34,941 nucleotides of DNA, from contig CAIJYR010000088.1 in the NCBI GenBank assembly GCA_903824965.1, positions 1 to 34,941 of the forward strand, read 5' to 3'. Numbering within the stretch: the first letter of the stretch is position 1; every line of letters begins with the position of its first letter. Under the pieces are notes generated by a model. The model did not search any database, was not told the DNA's origin, and saw nothing but the letters and a program-made list of their open reading frames with translations. The position numbers and the translations under genes are program-made. Below, piece by piece: positions 7,126 to 15,422 of this stretch. Source of the DNA: an uncultured Thiotrichales bacterium (GTDB lineage: Bacteria > Pseudomonadota > Gammaproteobacteria > CAIRSR01).

Positions 7126-8013
7126 TCAAGGGGTACCCTCCATGGATCGTGCGCGGATCAACGCTTCAGCAGAGGCCTGGGATTTGCCTTGTTTCTGGAG
7201 TGCCACGGCAATGAGGCGCCAATTGCGTGCTTGTAGGTCTCGTTGGTTGCGTGCCAGGCTGTTGGATTTTTGTGCAATGGAAATGGCGTCGTCCAATTTG
7301 TCTTGCTTGAGACGGATTCCCGCCAATTCATGCCAGAGCTGACCATTTTCGGGCTCAATACGTAGGGCACGTTCTAGGGTGACGGCGGCAGAATCGAGCT
7401 GACCCCCTGCCGCTTGATCATCCGCTTTCCCGAGCAGTGCCAAAACACCGCCATTCGACGAAGCCGACGCATGTTCAGAACTGGTCGAAGGCTGTCTCGC
7501 TTGTGTCGTATGTGGTGCGATCGGTGGTTGAACTAGGGCTACGGAAGGCACGGTCGCTGTGGGTGTTGCAGGGGGCAGGGTCGAGGGTTGCCTTGTGGAA
7601 GACGGGACCATGGCATTGGGAGATGGGGGCGCAGACGGTATGCTCGGCGACGGCGCACGGCTGGCTGGAACGAACGGGGGGGGGGGTGTCAACCCTGGTT
7701 GAACAGGGTTCGGTGCCTGAGAAAGTTCGTTGCGCGGGGGGAGGGTCGGGGGTGGTGTTGGCCGTGTGCTCGGTGGGAGTGCTTCTGTGTGCAAGGAATC
7801 GTCTGCAAAACCAGGCAGTGGCGTGACTTTGGCGGTGGGTGCGGGTTTGTTGATGGGGGGTGTTGCGTTGGCGATCTTGGTGGTGTGATCTTCCACGGGT
7901 GCTAAGGATGACCGAGGGCCGAAGCTACATCCTGCCAAGGTTGCGGCAAGGGCTACCGCTGCAGCGATTCGGCCTCTGCGTGGGATGGGGATGAGAATGC
8001 GAACAGTGTTCAT
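7126..8013 (-). CDS. TPR lipoprotein, candidate LpoP-type activator of PBP1b
   Basis: The 295-residue product has a lipoprotein signal with lipobox LAGC (Cys 29). A Pro/Thr/Ser-rich disordered stretch of about 150 residues follows, then a C-terminal TPR-like helical domain (about 195–290) with DSAAVTLERALRIEPENGQLWHELAGIRL. This architecture matches LpoP of Pseudomonas aeruginosa, a TPR outer-membrane lipoprotein that activates PBP1b and is encoded beside it. Here mrcB is the next gene upstream on the same strand (323-base gap). The long linker would allow reach through the peptidoglycan. Assignment to LpoP rests on architecture and position, not on a residue-level match. Runs of G (7677–7686) in the linker coding region could be slippage-prone. 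Confidence 0.65.
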   Translation of the reverse strand: MNTVRILIPIPRRGRIAAAVALAATLAGCSFGPRSSLAPVEDHTTKIANATPPINKPAPTAKVTPLPGFADDSLHTEALPPSTRPTPPPTLPPRNELSQAPNPVQPGLTPPPPFVPASRAPSPSIPSAPPSPNAMVPSSTRQPSTLPPATPTATVPSVALVQPPIAPHTTQARQPSTSSEHASASSNGGVLALLGKADDQAAGGQLDSAAVTLERALRIEPENGQLWHELAGIRLKQDKLDDAISIAQKSNSLARNQRDLQARNWRLIAVALQKQGKSQASAEALIRARSMEGTP

Positions 8014-8336
8014 TGGGAGGCGGCCTCATTGTGTTTGGTAACGATCTTGTATAACTGATCAGGCATCCAAAAATACCTACAACCGATGTTTTTAGCCTTT
8101 GATAAACCCCTTCCCGGGGGAAGGGGCTGGGGGATGGGGGTGTGCTATTTTTGATCTTGATCTTGATCTTTCTGATCTGATTTTTCTAAGATCAAATCGG
8201 ATCAAATCGGATCAAATCAAATCAAGTCAAAACCAGCCCCTTTCTTTTCTTAGTATTAAAGTCGAAATATTACATTTCTATTGACTTGCGCTCTAGCCAT
8301 AGTACCTGCCTGAGTTGCGACTCAACTGCGTAGTGT
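8014..8336. other. Repeat-rich intergenic region between mrcB and the LpoP-like gene
   Basis: No gene is supported in these 323 bases. The stretch holds the 8097–8240 element described separately: a GC-rich hairpin, three TTGATC units and 10-bp tandem repeats. 8241–8336 is AT-rich with no clear signal. No convincing promoter for the lipoprotein gene was found on the minus strand. Confidence 0.6.
8097..8240 (+). repeat. Dispersed repeat element, copy A (hairpin plus 10-bp tandem repeats)
   Basis: The element starts CTTTGATAAACCCCTT, with hairpin arms 8107–8115 and 8118–8126. Then come TTGATC three times (8151–8168), GATCTTTCT, and 10-bp units GATCAAATCG (8190–8199, 8200–8209), GATCAAATCA (8210–8219) and AATCAAGTCA (8220–8229). 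It ends CAAGTCAAAACC. Its ends and order match the inverted copy at 20281–20461, whose tandem unit is different. Seven GATC sites fall within 8153–8213. Confidence 0.7.
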
Positions 8337-10703
8337 TTAGTGCACCATCGTGTCCTCGTTGGGAACCGTGCCATCTTCTGGTGTACTGGGAATGGCAGGG
8401 ATTGGCGTTGTTTCCGTGTCGCACCCATTTGCGGCGGTTGGAACACTGCCGTGCAAGAACGGTACACGTACCGCTCCTGGGCAATACGATTCAACGGCCC
8501 GATCACGGTGAGACACCCAAGCGTATTCAATGTTCGGCGGTGGGTTTGGTTGTAAGGGACGGGGTTGCAAGGCAACCATCATGTCCATCCAGATCATCAT
8601 GGCACCTGTTGCACCGCTGAAACCCGTTGGTTGATTGTCATCGCGACCGAGCCACACCACCGCCACCCGATCCCCCGAAAATCCCGCAAACCAGGAATCA
8701 CGAAAATCATCGGTGGTACCCGTTTTCCCTGCAAGACCGAGGTTGGGCAATCGCGCCGAGAGTGCGTGTCCCGTACCCGATCGCACGACTTCTTGGAGCG
8801 CATTGGTGAGCAGAAAAACGGCGCCTGGATCGATCGCAGGTTGTACCTCTAGTGGGTAATGCTGTAGGGGAATGCCCTTGGCCGTCAGCACCGCTCGAAT
8901 GGCTCGCAGGGGTGTGCGAAACCCTCCTGCACCGAGTGTCTGGTAGATAGTGGTGATATCTAAGGGAGTCAACTCCGCTGCACCCAGAAACAGCGAGGGA
9001 TATTGGTTCAAAGGCCGATCCGGCCGATCCTGAAACCCAAGCTGGTGCAGAGTCGCAATCATTTCATTCACACCGATCGCAAGCCCAAGATGCACGGTCG
9101 CAAGGTTGTACGAGTGTGCGAGTGCTGTACGCAAGGAGACCATGCCGTGGGCATTGTGATCATAATTTTTGGGTTCCCACGCTCTGCTGCCTGGGATGGG
9201 GACGGAAATGGGGGCGTCATCCAGCGGTGTGAGCAGTGTATAGGGACTGCCGTGGGACAAGGCGGTGAGATACAACACGGGTTTGATGGTCGATCCCACT
9301 TGACGGGATGCGTCCAGTGCCCTGTTGAATCCAGCAAAGCCAGAGATACGCCCCCCTACCACGGCTTGTACCTCGCCATTTTCACGACCTGTGACGATCA
9401 CGGCCCCCTCTAGGGTGCCAGGCGGGAATCTTTTTTGGTGCTCTAGGGTGCGTGCGCGATTGTCGAGGGCGGCATCGGCTGCTTCCTGTACCAAGGGATT
9501 CAGGGTCGTAAAAATCTGTAGCCCTTCTGAGCGCAGATCCTCCTCGTGGTAGTCTCGTGCCAATTGGCGCCGAACCAAATCAAGGAAGGCAGGATAGAGG
9601 GAAGAATTCCGATGCGGACGAGCAATGACTCCCAGGGGAGTGCCTTGGTACTGATGTACCGTTTCTGCGGCCATGCCTCCGGTGTCGATGAGTTGTCCGA
9701 GTACCACGTTGCGACGTTCGGTAGCACGATCCGGGTGTTTGCGTGGATCGTAATAAGAAGCACCCCGCGCCAATCCGACCAACAGCGCGAGTTGTGGTGG
9801 TTCCAACTCTTCGAGGGGACGGCCAAAGTAGAACCAACTCGCCAAACCAAAGCCATGGATGGCCCGATCGCCATCTTGTCCTAAATAAATCTCGTTGAGG
9901 TAGGCTTCTAAGATTTCGTCCTTGCTGTAGTGGATCTCCAAGTCCAAGGCCATCACTGCTTCTTTGACTTTGCGTGCAAGGCTGCGTTCTTTTTGGAGGT
10001 AGAAATTCTTGACGAGCTGCTGGGTCAGCGTGGATCCGCCTTGCACTGTGGTACCGGCGCGAAGATTGGAAACAAAGGCCCGCACCACCGCGACTGGATC
10101 AATCCCGTGGTGTTCGTAAAAGTGGCGATCCTCAGTCGAAACCAGCAATTTGGTGAGCAGCGGTGGCACCTCGGAGAGTTTTACGAGGATGCGATCTTCT
10201 GCTTTGGTGGGGTGAATGCTCCCAATGACCAAGGGGTCGAAGCGTACCACCCCCGCCGAAGTGCCACTCGCCGAATCGAGGAGCGTCTGAATGCTGTTGC
10301 CAGCAAAAGTGACTCGCACCAAGCGGGACGGTTCATCACCATCCCAAAAGGTGAAGGGCCGCGTCACCACACGTACCTCGTTGCCCAGCAAGGCATAAGT
10401 GCCAGGCTCTGTTGGGTCTTTCACAGCGCGGTAGCCAAGCGAGGTCAGTTCGCCTTGCAACTGTGCGGGTTTGAGATCCAGTCCTTGGTACAGTTCCAAC
10501 GGACGGGCATAGACGCGGGCGGGCAGCTCCCAGCGTTTTCCATCGAACTGTTCACGTACCTGGTGATCCAGCAGCAGGATGCGGCCTGATGCCAGGAAAG
10601 CCAAGCCGATGAGCCCCCCCAGCACCAGACGGAGAAGCACGTATCGAACACGGGAACGGGGCGGTTTGGGCGTCTTCGCACCAAAAAATCGGGAAACAGG
10701 CAT
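8337..10703 (-). CDS. mrcB: Penicillin-binding protein 1B
   Basis: This is a bifunctional class A PBP that polymerises and crosslinks peptidoglycan at the outer face of the inner membrane. The 788-residue product has a basic cytoplasmic tail, one membrane anchor (about residues 22–46), a UB2H-like region (about 60–150), and a GT51 transglycosylase with EDRHFYEHHGIDP (Glu near 190) and GGSTLTQQLVKNFYL. The transpeptidase has the active-site STIK (near 470), SYN and KTGTT (near 660). A short Pro/Thr-rich tail ends the protein. It lies 54 bases downstream of the LeuA/CimA-type gene and upstream of the TPR lipoprotein. The UB2H domain is the docking site for LpoB in Escherichia coli; here the neighbour suggests an LpoP-type activator instead. 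Confidence 0.95.
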   Translation of the reverse strand: MPVSRFFGAKTPKPPRSRVRYVLLRLVLGGLIGLAFLASGRILLLDHQVREQFDGKRWELPARVYARPLELYQGLDLKPAQLQGELTSLGYRAVKDPTEPGTYALLGNEVRVVTRPFTFWDGDEPSRLVRVTFAGNSIQTLLDSASGTSAGVVRFDPLVIGSIHPTKAEDRILVKLSEVPPLLTKLLVSTEDRHFYEHHGIDPVAVVRAFVSNLRAGTTVQGGSTLTQQLVKNFYLQKERSLARKVKEAVMALDLEIHYSKDEILEAYLNEIYLGQDGDRAIHGFGLASWFYFGRPLEELEPPQLALLVGLARGASYYDPRKHPDRATERRNVVLGQLIDTGGMAAETVHQYQGTPLGVIARPHRNSSLYPAFLDLVRRQLARDYHEEDLRSEGLQIFTTLNPLVQEAADAALDNRARTLEHQKRFPPGTLEGAVIVTGRENGEVQAVVGGRISGFAGFNRALDASRQVGSTIKPVLYLTALSHGSPYTLLTPLDDAPISVPIPGSRAWEPKNYDHNAHGMVSLRTALAHSYNLATVHLGLAIGVNEMIATLHQLGFQDRPDRPLNQYPSLFLGAAELTPLDITTIYQTLGAGGFRTPLRAIRAVLTAKGIPLQHYPLEVQPAIDPGAVFLLTNALQEVVRSGTGHALSARLPNLGLAGKTGTTDDFRDSWFAGFSGDRVAVVWLGRDDNQPTGFSGATGAMMIWMDMMVALQPRPLQPNPPPNIEYAWVSHRDRAVESYCPGAVRVPFLHGSVPTAANGCDTETTPIPAIPSTPEDGTVPNEDTMVH

Positions 10704-10757
10704 GGTCTCTAGGTCTTGTACTTCGCTACTGTCCTTCAGGATTCGGGGAGTGGCTGC

Positions 10758-12314
10758 TCAATCGAGGGGTTGTGCGCTTCTTGTTTTTTGCATGTGGACA
10801 TTGAGCATACGCAGGGTGGCTTTCGTGGCCGCGAACACCTGGTTGGCGTGTACCCCACGGGTACGCAGTATGTCATCCCCTGTCTTCCAAGTGATGAAAC
10901 ACTCGGTCAACGCGCTGGTTTGTCCACCGTGGGGGATGCGCACCTCATAGTCGACCAGTTCTGGGATCGAGATGTCCAGTTTGTCCAACACCTTGTGTAC
11001 TGCATCCATAAAGGCATCAAAACCGCCATTGCCGACGCCAGAGGATACATACTCTTCGTGGCCAACGCGCATGCGGATACTGGCAGTGGATTCTAGATCC
11101 AGGCCGCTGGTAACGGAGCAGTTCACGAGTTCAATATGGTCGTAGTCTTTGCTTGCTAAGACTTCCGCGATGATGAACGGTAGGTCTTCCGAGGTGATGC
11201 CTTTTTTGGTGTCGCCGAGTTCTACGACACGCTTGAGGACTTTTTTCTGATCGGCGGCAGACAGCGTGAGACCGAGGCGCTCCAGGTTTTTCAGCAACGA
11301 AGCTTTGCCGCTCATTTTGCCCAAGGCATAGCTGCGGTCTCGTGCAAAACGCTCGGGGCAAAGTCTGGTTTGGTACAGATTGCCTTTTTTGTCTCCGTCG
11401 GCGTGAATACCGGCTGTCTGGGTGAAAACATCCGCCCCTGTGATGGGGGTATTGTCGGCCAAGCGTTTGCCAGAGAAATTGCCCACGAGGTGGCTTGCGT
11501 GGACCAGGTAGCATTCATCCACGGAAAGCACGGCATCCAAGCGGTCTTTGAGGTTGACGACGACTTCTGCCAACGAAGCATTGCCAGCCCTTTCGCCCAA
11601 ACAATTGACCGTACAGTGAATAGTGGTTGCCCCTGCGCGTGCGGCCATTAAGACATTTGCGGTAGCCAGACCGTAGTCATTGTGGGGATGAAAATCGAAA
11701 CAAGCGCCTGGAAAGCGGCGGATCATGTCGCAAAAGCCATCGAACACCTGATCGGGTGTCATCACGCCTAAGGTATCAGGCAACATGAAATGGGCAATGC
11801 CCACTGCCGGATCGTGCAAAGCTTCCATCATGCGATAGACATATTCGCGCGAGTCTTGGTAGCCGTTCGACCAGTCTTCGAGGTACAGGTTGACCGTGAG
11901 TCCGTGTTCGTGGGCGTAGCCAACGGTACGCCGGATGTCTTGCAGGTGTTGATCTAGGGTTTTGCCAAGCTGCTGATGGCAGTGTTTTTCGCTGCCTTTT
12001 GCGAGCAAGTTAAGTACCCGTCCTCCGGTGCTGCGGATCCAATCCACGCTGTCTTGGAAATCGACAAAGCCGAGCACCTCGACGCGGTCGGCGAGGCCGT
12101 GGGATTGTGCCCAATGAAGGATGCCGGTCACGGCGATTCGCTCCCCCTCGGACACCCGTGCTGAGGCAACTTCAATGCGATCGACCTTGACCTGTTGGAG
12201 CAAGATCTGCGCGATGTGCAGTTTTTCCGAGGGGGAAAAGGACACGCCCTGGGTTTGCTCGCCATCGCGCAGGGTAGTGTCCAGGATTTTGATTTTCCGT
12301 GCGTATTCGGTCAT
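10758..12314 (-). CDS. 2-isopropylmalate/citramalate synthase family enzyme
   Basis: This DRE-TIM acyltransferase condenses acetyl-CoA with a 2-oxo acid. Family members are 2-isopropylmalate synthase (leucine) or (R)-citramalate synthase (isoleucine). The 518-residue product has DTTLRDGEQ at residues 12–20, FDFHPHNDYG (metal His), NCLGERAGNA, FTQTAGIHADGDKKG, and a C-terminal LeuA-type regulatory domain (about 380–510). The wording VDRIEVASARVSEGE and YLEDWSNG is, as I recall, typical of a branch common in Bacteroidetes rather than standard proteobacterial LeuA, so transfer is possible. ATG 12314 is used; extension to 12425 would overlap the upstream gene and add unlikely residues. It starts 7 bases after the DUF1134 gene, without an obvious Shine–Dalgarno, suggesting translational coupling. 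LeuA versus CimA cannot be settled here. Confidence 0.85.
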   Translation of the reverse strand: MTEYARKIKILDTTLRDGEQTQGVSFSPSEKLHIAQILLQQVKVDRIEVASARVSEGERIAVTGILHWAQSHGLADRVEVLGFVDFQDSVDWIRSTGGRVLNLLAKGSEKHCHQQLGKTLDQHLQDIRRTVGYAHEHGLTVNLYLEDWSNGYQDSREYVYRMMEALHDPAVGIAHFMLPDTLGVMTPDQVFDGFCDMIRRFPGACFDFHPHNDYGLATANVLMAARAGATTIHCTVNCLGERAGNASLAEVVVNLKDRLDAVLSVDECYLVHASHLVGNFSGKRLADNTPITGADVFTQTAGIHADGDKKGNLYQTRLCPERFARDRSYALGKMSGKASLLKNLERLGLTLSAADQKKVLKRVVELGDTKKGITSEDLPFIIAEVLASKDYDHIELVNCSVTSGLDLESTASIRMRVGHEEYVSSGVGNGGFDAFMDAVHKVLDKLDISIPELVDYEVRIPHGGQTSALTECFITWKTGDDILRTRGVHANQVFAATKATLRMLNVHMQKTRSAQPLD

Positions 12315-12321
12315 GGAGGTG

Positions 12322-12906
12322 CTAGAACGGATTCCAAGAGGGGGTTTCGGTGATGTGCATGTATCCGACACTTGCCCCTGTGCGCATCCCCATACCGAGG
12401 TGGATGGGGGCGACGATGATGCCATTGATCGTCAGGTAGTTCACGCCGATGCCCGCAAAATAGTAAAAGCTCCCTTGCACCCCAGGAAAGCGTTGAAAGA
12501 TGTCGTCTGTTTGGGGCAGATGATAGACCAAAACGAAGACCTTTGCGGCATTGAGTCCCGCATCAAAACCGAGCGAAGGCCCCTGCCAGTAGAGGCGGCG
12601 TGTATCGCCGTTGCGGTTGGTGAGTGTTCCATCGCCGTAGCATACGCCGATGCTGAGTGCCCCGCCAATTTCCTCGCCTTCAATGTAGGCATTGGGGCGG
12701 CCATTGTCTCGGAATGCTTCTTCGACGGCTTTGGCGAGTCCTTCGCTCGCGTTGCCGAAGAAGGCACTCGCACGAGTGATGATGGTTGTTTGATCGTAGG
12801 TTGCTTCGTCTTTGTTCTGCGCGGGTGGATCGGCAGGAGCCGCGTAGGTGTTATAAGGTACAAAGAGCGCACAAATCAAAAGCCAAATCGCGAAGGGGCG
12901 ATTCAT
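12322..12906 (-). CDS. DUF1134 family secreted protein
   Basis: The 194-residue product has a signal peptide (cleavage near TYAA, residue 23) and matches the DUF1134 pattern: FFGNASEGLAKAVEEAF, NGRPNAYIEGEE, YGDGTL, a YWQGPSLGFD core, QRFPGVQGSFYYFAGIGVNYL, and a terminal WNPF. Biochemical function of the family is unknown; the products are periplasmic or envelope-associated. GGAG about 7 bases upstream supports ATG 12906. It is the first gene of the minus-strand series leading through the acyltransferase to mrcB. Confidence 0.88.
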   Translation of the reverse strand: MNRPFAIWLLICALFVPYNTYAAPADPPAQNKDEATYDQTTIITRASAFFGNASEGLAKAVEEAFRDNGRPNAYIEGEEIGGALSIGVCYGDGTLTNRNGDTRRLYWQGPSLGFDAGLNAAKVFVLVYHLPQTDDIFQRFPGVQGSFYYFAGIGVNYLTINGIIVAPIHLGMGMRTGASVGYMHITETPSWNPF

Positions 12907-13198
12907 ACGTTTCTCCGAAAATCGGTACTGGATTCTTTGACTGTAGGATCAAAAAGAAAGAGGGGGCTGTCTTTGACTGGTTTTTAATGTGACTCGCTCC
13001 GTCCTTCGTAACGTCTCATTTTACCCGATGATCCGAGGCTCGGCGCGGATCTGTCCTAGAGAGTTCGCGCCCACCCACAACAGCACGGCACCCCCTCCCA
13101 GATGGGGTGGTGGTTTGCGACCCTCTCGCCTTCTTGAAGACAGACGAGACCTGAACTATCATGCGTTCATGCACCCATGCCGCACGAAGGAGAATGCC
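12907..13198. other. Divergent intergenic region, DUF1134 gene / antitoxin gene
   Basis: No gene is supported in these 292 bases. The stretch should carry the promoter of the minus-strand series, but no clear -35/-10 pair was seen. A C-run/G-run pair at about 13090–13112 (CCCCCTCCC … GGGGTGG) could form a hairpin. It marks the left boundary of the accessory islet. Confidence 0.5.
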
Positions 13199-13459
13199 GT
13201 GCAAACCATCAAGACGGTTGGTAAAAGTGGTCAAATTTCGATCGGTAAGGCACACGCCGGTGCGGGATTCATTCTGGAAAATCTGCCTGGCGGTGATATT
13301 CTGTTGAGGCGTGCCGTGGTTGTACCTATCAACGAGCATTGGCTACACGAGCCGACCATGAAAGATCGATTGGAACAGGCCAACGAGTGGATGCGTCACA
13401 ATCCGCCCCGTGAATCGGATCTGGATGCGCTTGAAACCGAGATCGTAGGCGTTTCATGA
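13199..13459 (+). CDS. AbrB/MazE-like antitoxin, apparently orphan
   Basis: The 86-residue product begins TIKTVGKSGQISIGK, which fits the swapped-hairpin DNA-binding fold of AbrB/MazE/VapB antitoxins. A polar C-terminal part with NPPRESDLDALE follows, typical of a toxin-binding tail. GTG 13199 is preferred because AAGGAG lies 8 bases upstream. At its 3' end an ATGA overlap (ATG 13456) begins a second frame of only 19 codons, where a toxin gene would be expected. The toxin therefore seems lost. The antitoxin assignment is by pattern and moderately sure. Confidence 0.65.
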   Translation: MQTIKTVGKSGQISIGKAHAGAGFILENLPGGDILLRRAVVVPINEHWLHEPTMKDRLEQANEWMRHNPPRESDLDALETEIVGVS

Positions 13460-13561
13460 TCGGGATTTGGTTGTTAAGATTCCCCCAAAAATCTCGTTCC
13501 GTTCACTGCCCTTGATGTTTGTTCTAACCACATTCTCATTTGTAGTGCGTACATTGAAATC

Positions 13562-15352
13562 ATGCCATTTGATTACCTTGCATCATTTCCACTGCCAGTT
13601 CATGTTTTACCGCCGAGGCTGCGCGAACTGTTGAAACCGATAGATTTGTCGCCAAATCTGCGCGTGGAAGTGGCCTGTAAGTGGGAATCCGATCCCTATG
13701 GTGACGAGGCTGAGCACCTACGGCTACTGATGGCCGTTGTTCCTTGTGCGGAAGTTGACCCAATTAAAGCTCTGGATGAATCTGGGAGTGGCGTTGTCGA
13801 GTCATCGGTTCCCGCTGACGATGAATTTGGTTGCTCGGCTGATTTTTCTCCGTCGATCTCAGGATATGACTATATCGTCGCATCATGGGAAGGCCGTTCG
13901 TTCTACACATTTAATCTTGCCGAGAAGGTGTGGATGACGCTAGGATTGACTCCTCGCTGCATCGGCAACGATCAACAACGGCTGATCTACGATGACCTAA
14001 GTCTTCCGGAGTATGGAGTGGCTGATGGCGAAATTTCAACCGACTATCACTATACCCTGAAGAGAACGGTTAGCTGGAAGATGTCGAACGAATACCTTCG
14101 GCGCTACCTTTGGCTACGTGGTGCTAGAGGCGTTCGGGTATTCTACTACTCAGCTCTGTTGACGGATACTCCGGAGATTCGCGCAATCATGGGGGGAAAA
14201 TCGCATGTGGAACGTAAACCAGCTGCAGGAGCTCCCTGGTATATCTTGGATATCCGTGAACAAGAACGTTATACCTGCGAGCATAACGATAAACTCCTGT
14301 TGCAACTTTGGGCCTCGGTCGATGCAGTGATGCCTGAACTTTGCCCTGAGCAGAATGCTGACGGCATTCTGTGGCCAGGTGATGCGCAGCCTATGACGCA
14401 CAGACGAGCGGGTGCTTTGCTGGATAACATCACCTATCAGGTCTATCTTGACGACCGTTTTCTAGAAAAATATGAACAAAACACCTCCTACAACTCAACG
14501 CCGGTTTACGATGGTGTTAGCTGGAACTGCAGCCCGTCATACCGTGGACAGTGGAGTTTTACGATGTGCCGTCGAGTTGGGAGAAACCTAATTCGGGTGC
14601 CAATGCGAGAGTTATACAAGGGACTGCCGGATCGCGAGATTCTATATGCACGATCGTTTGCAATTGATCGAGCAGATCTGGCGCATGTAGATTTGAACGA
14701 AGAGCATGTGGTTGCGAAAGTGCAGAGGCTACTTGATGTGCTTCTACGGTTTGGTGATGCTCTCGCAGCCCTAGGCGTAACAGTTGGACTACATAAGTCA
14801 GCATCAGAGTTGACAGGCTTCGATCGTGCTGCGATACGGGCCAATGGCTGGCGTGACTACCCGGCACTTAGCCGACTTGCCCAGGTCGCACCCTTGGACA
14901 TGACTCAACAAATGTTTCTAGCACGCTGCAAGAGTTTGCATGAGATATGGCAGAGTGTTCCGAATGGGTACCTCAAGTCATTGCTGGGGTACGCTGGATG
15001 TCCGAGATGCGATCTTAAAGATATCAGAAGCCTCAAATTGCTGCAGGCACTTCTGAACATCGTGTCAAGGCTGAACGCCCATGATGAGGCAATCGATGCC
15101 TTTGCATCAACTCAAAAACCAGATGGTTGGGACGAAGACAATGCGGCCATGGAACCTTTGTTTCTGAATAACGCTCTAAGAATTGCCGATGCACACGATG
15201 TTACTAAAAAGTGCATGGATATACTGCAGAAACTTGGTTTTGACATAGCAAATCTCAACGCGGGCTATGGAAGGGCGCTAGATTTTGTCATGGAGAGTGT
15301 TATTGCCGCCTTTGGAATATTGGCTGCTGAAATAGAGAAATTTGTACCATAA
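13562..15352 (+). CDS. Unrecognised 596-residue protein in accessory islet
   Basis: I do not recognise this protein. It has no signal peptide and no clear membrane segment, so it is likely cytoplasmic. It is rich in aromatic and charged residues with several Cys (CPRCDL near residue 480, CSPSYRG near 323). The N-terminal half looks mixed alpha/beta (SGYDYIVASWEGRSFYTFNL; SYNSTPVYDGVSWNCSP), while the C-terminal third (about 395–596) looks mostly helical. The CPRC pair could bind zinc, but only one such pair is present. The sequence is visibly richer in A/T codons than its neighbours and lies between an orphan antitoxin and a decayed transposase-nuclease, which points to horizontal arrival. 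A defence or cargo role is possible but unsupported. Confidence 0.8.
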   Translation: MPFDYLASFPLPVHVLPPRLRELLKPIDLSPNLRVEVACKWESDPYGDEAEHLRLLMAVVPCAEVDPIKALDESGSGVVESSVPADDEFGCSADFSPSISGYDYIVASWEGRSFYTFNLAEKVWMTLGLTPRCIGNDQQRLIYDDLSLPEYGVADGEISTDYHYTLKRTVSWKMSNEYLRRYLWLRGARGVRVFYYSALLTDTPEIRAIMGGKSHVERKPAAGAPWYILDIREQERYTCEHNDKLLLQLWASVDAVMPELCPEQNADGILWPGDAQPMTHRRAGALLDNITYQVYLDDRFLEKYEQNTSYNSTPVYDGVSWNCSPSYRGQWSFTMCRRVGRNLIRVPMRELYKGLPDREILYARSFAIDRADLAHVDLNEEHVVAKVQRLLDVLLRFGDALAALGVTVGLHKSASELTGFDRAAIRANGWRDYPALSRLAQVAPLDMTQQMFLARCKSLHEIWQSVPNGYLKSLLGYAGCPRCDLKDIRSLKLLQALLNIVSRLNAHDEAIDAFASTQKPDGWDEDNAAMEPLFLNNALRIADAHDVTKKCMDILQKLGFDIANLNAGYGRALDFVMESVIAAFGILAAEIEKFVP

Positions 15353-15422
15353 GTACGGTCAATAACAAGATCCCTCTGACGCTGTAATGCAGTGCAATGG
15401 TGTTTGGAGCGAGACGACCGCA

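Noticed and set aside
12315-12425. N-terminal extension of the LeuA/CimA-type protein
   Set aside because: It overlaps the DUF1134 gene and adds Ser/Pro-rich residues not expected in the family; the HMGL-like domain starts right after Met at 12314.
13456-13515. A toxin gene downstream of the AbrB-like antitoxin
   Set aside because: The overlapping frame ends after 19 codons and shows no PIN or MazF motif.
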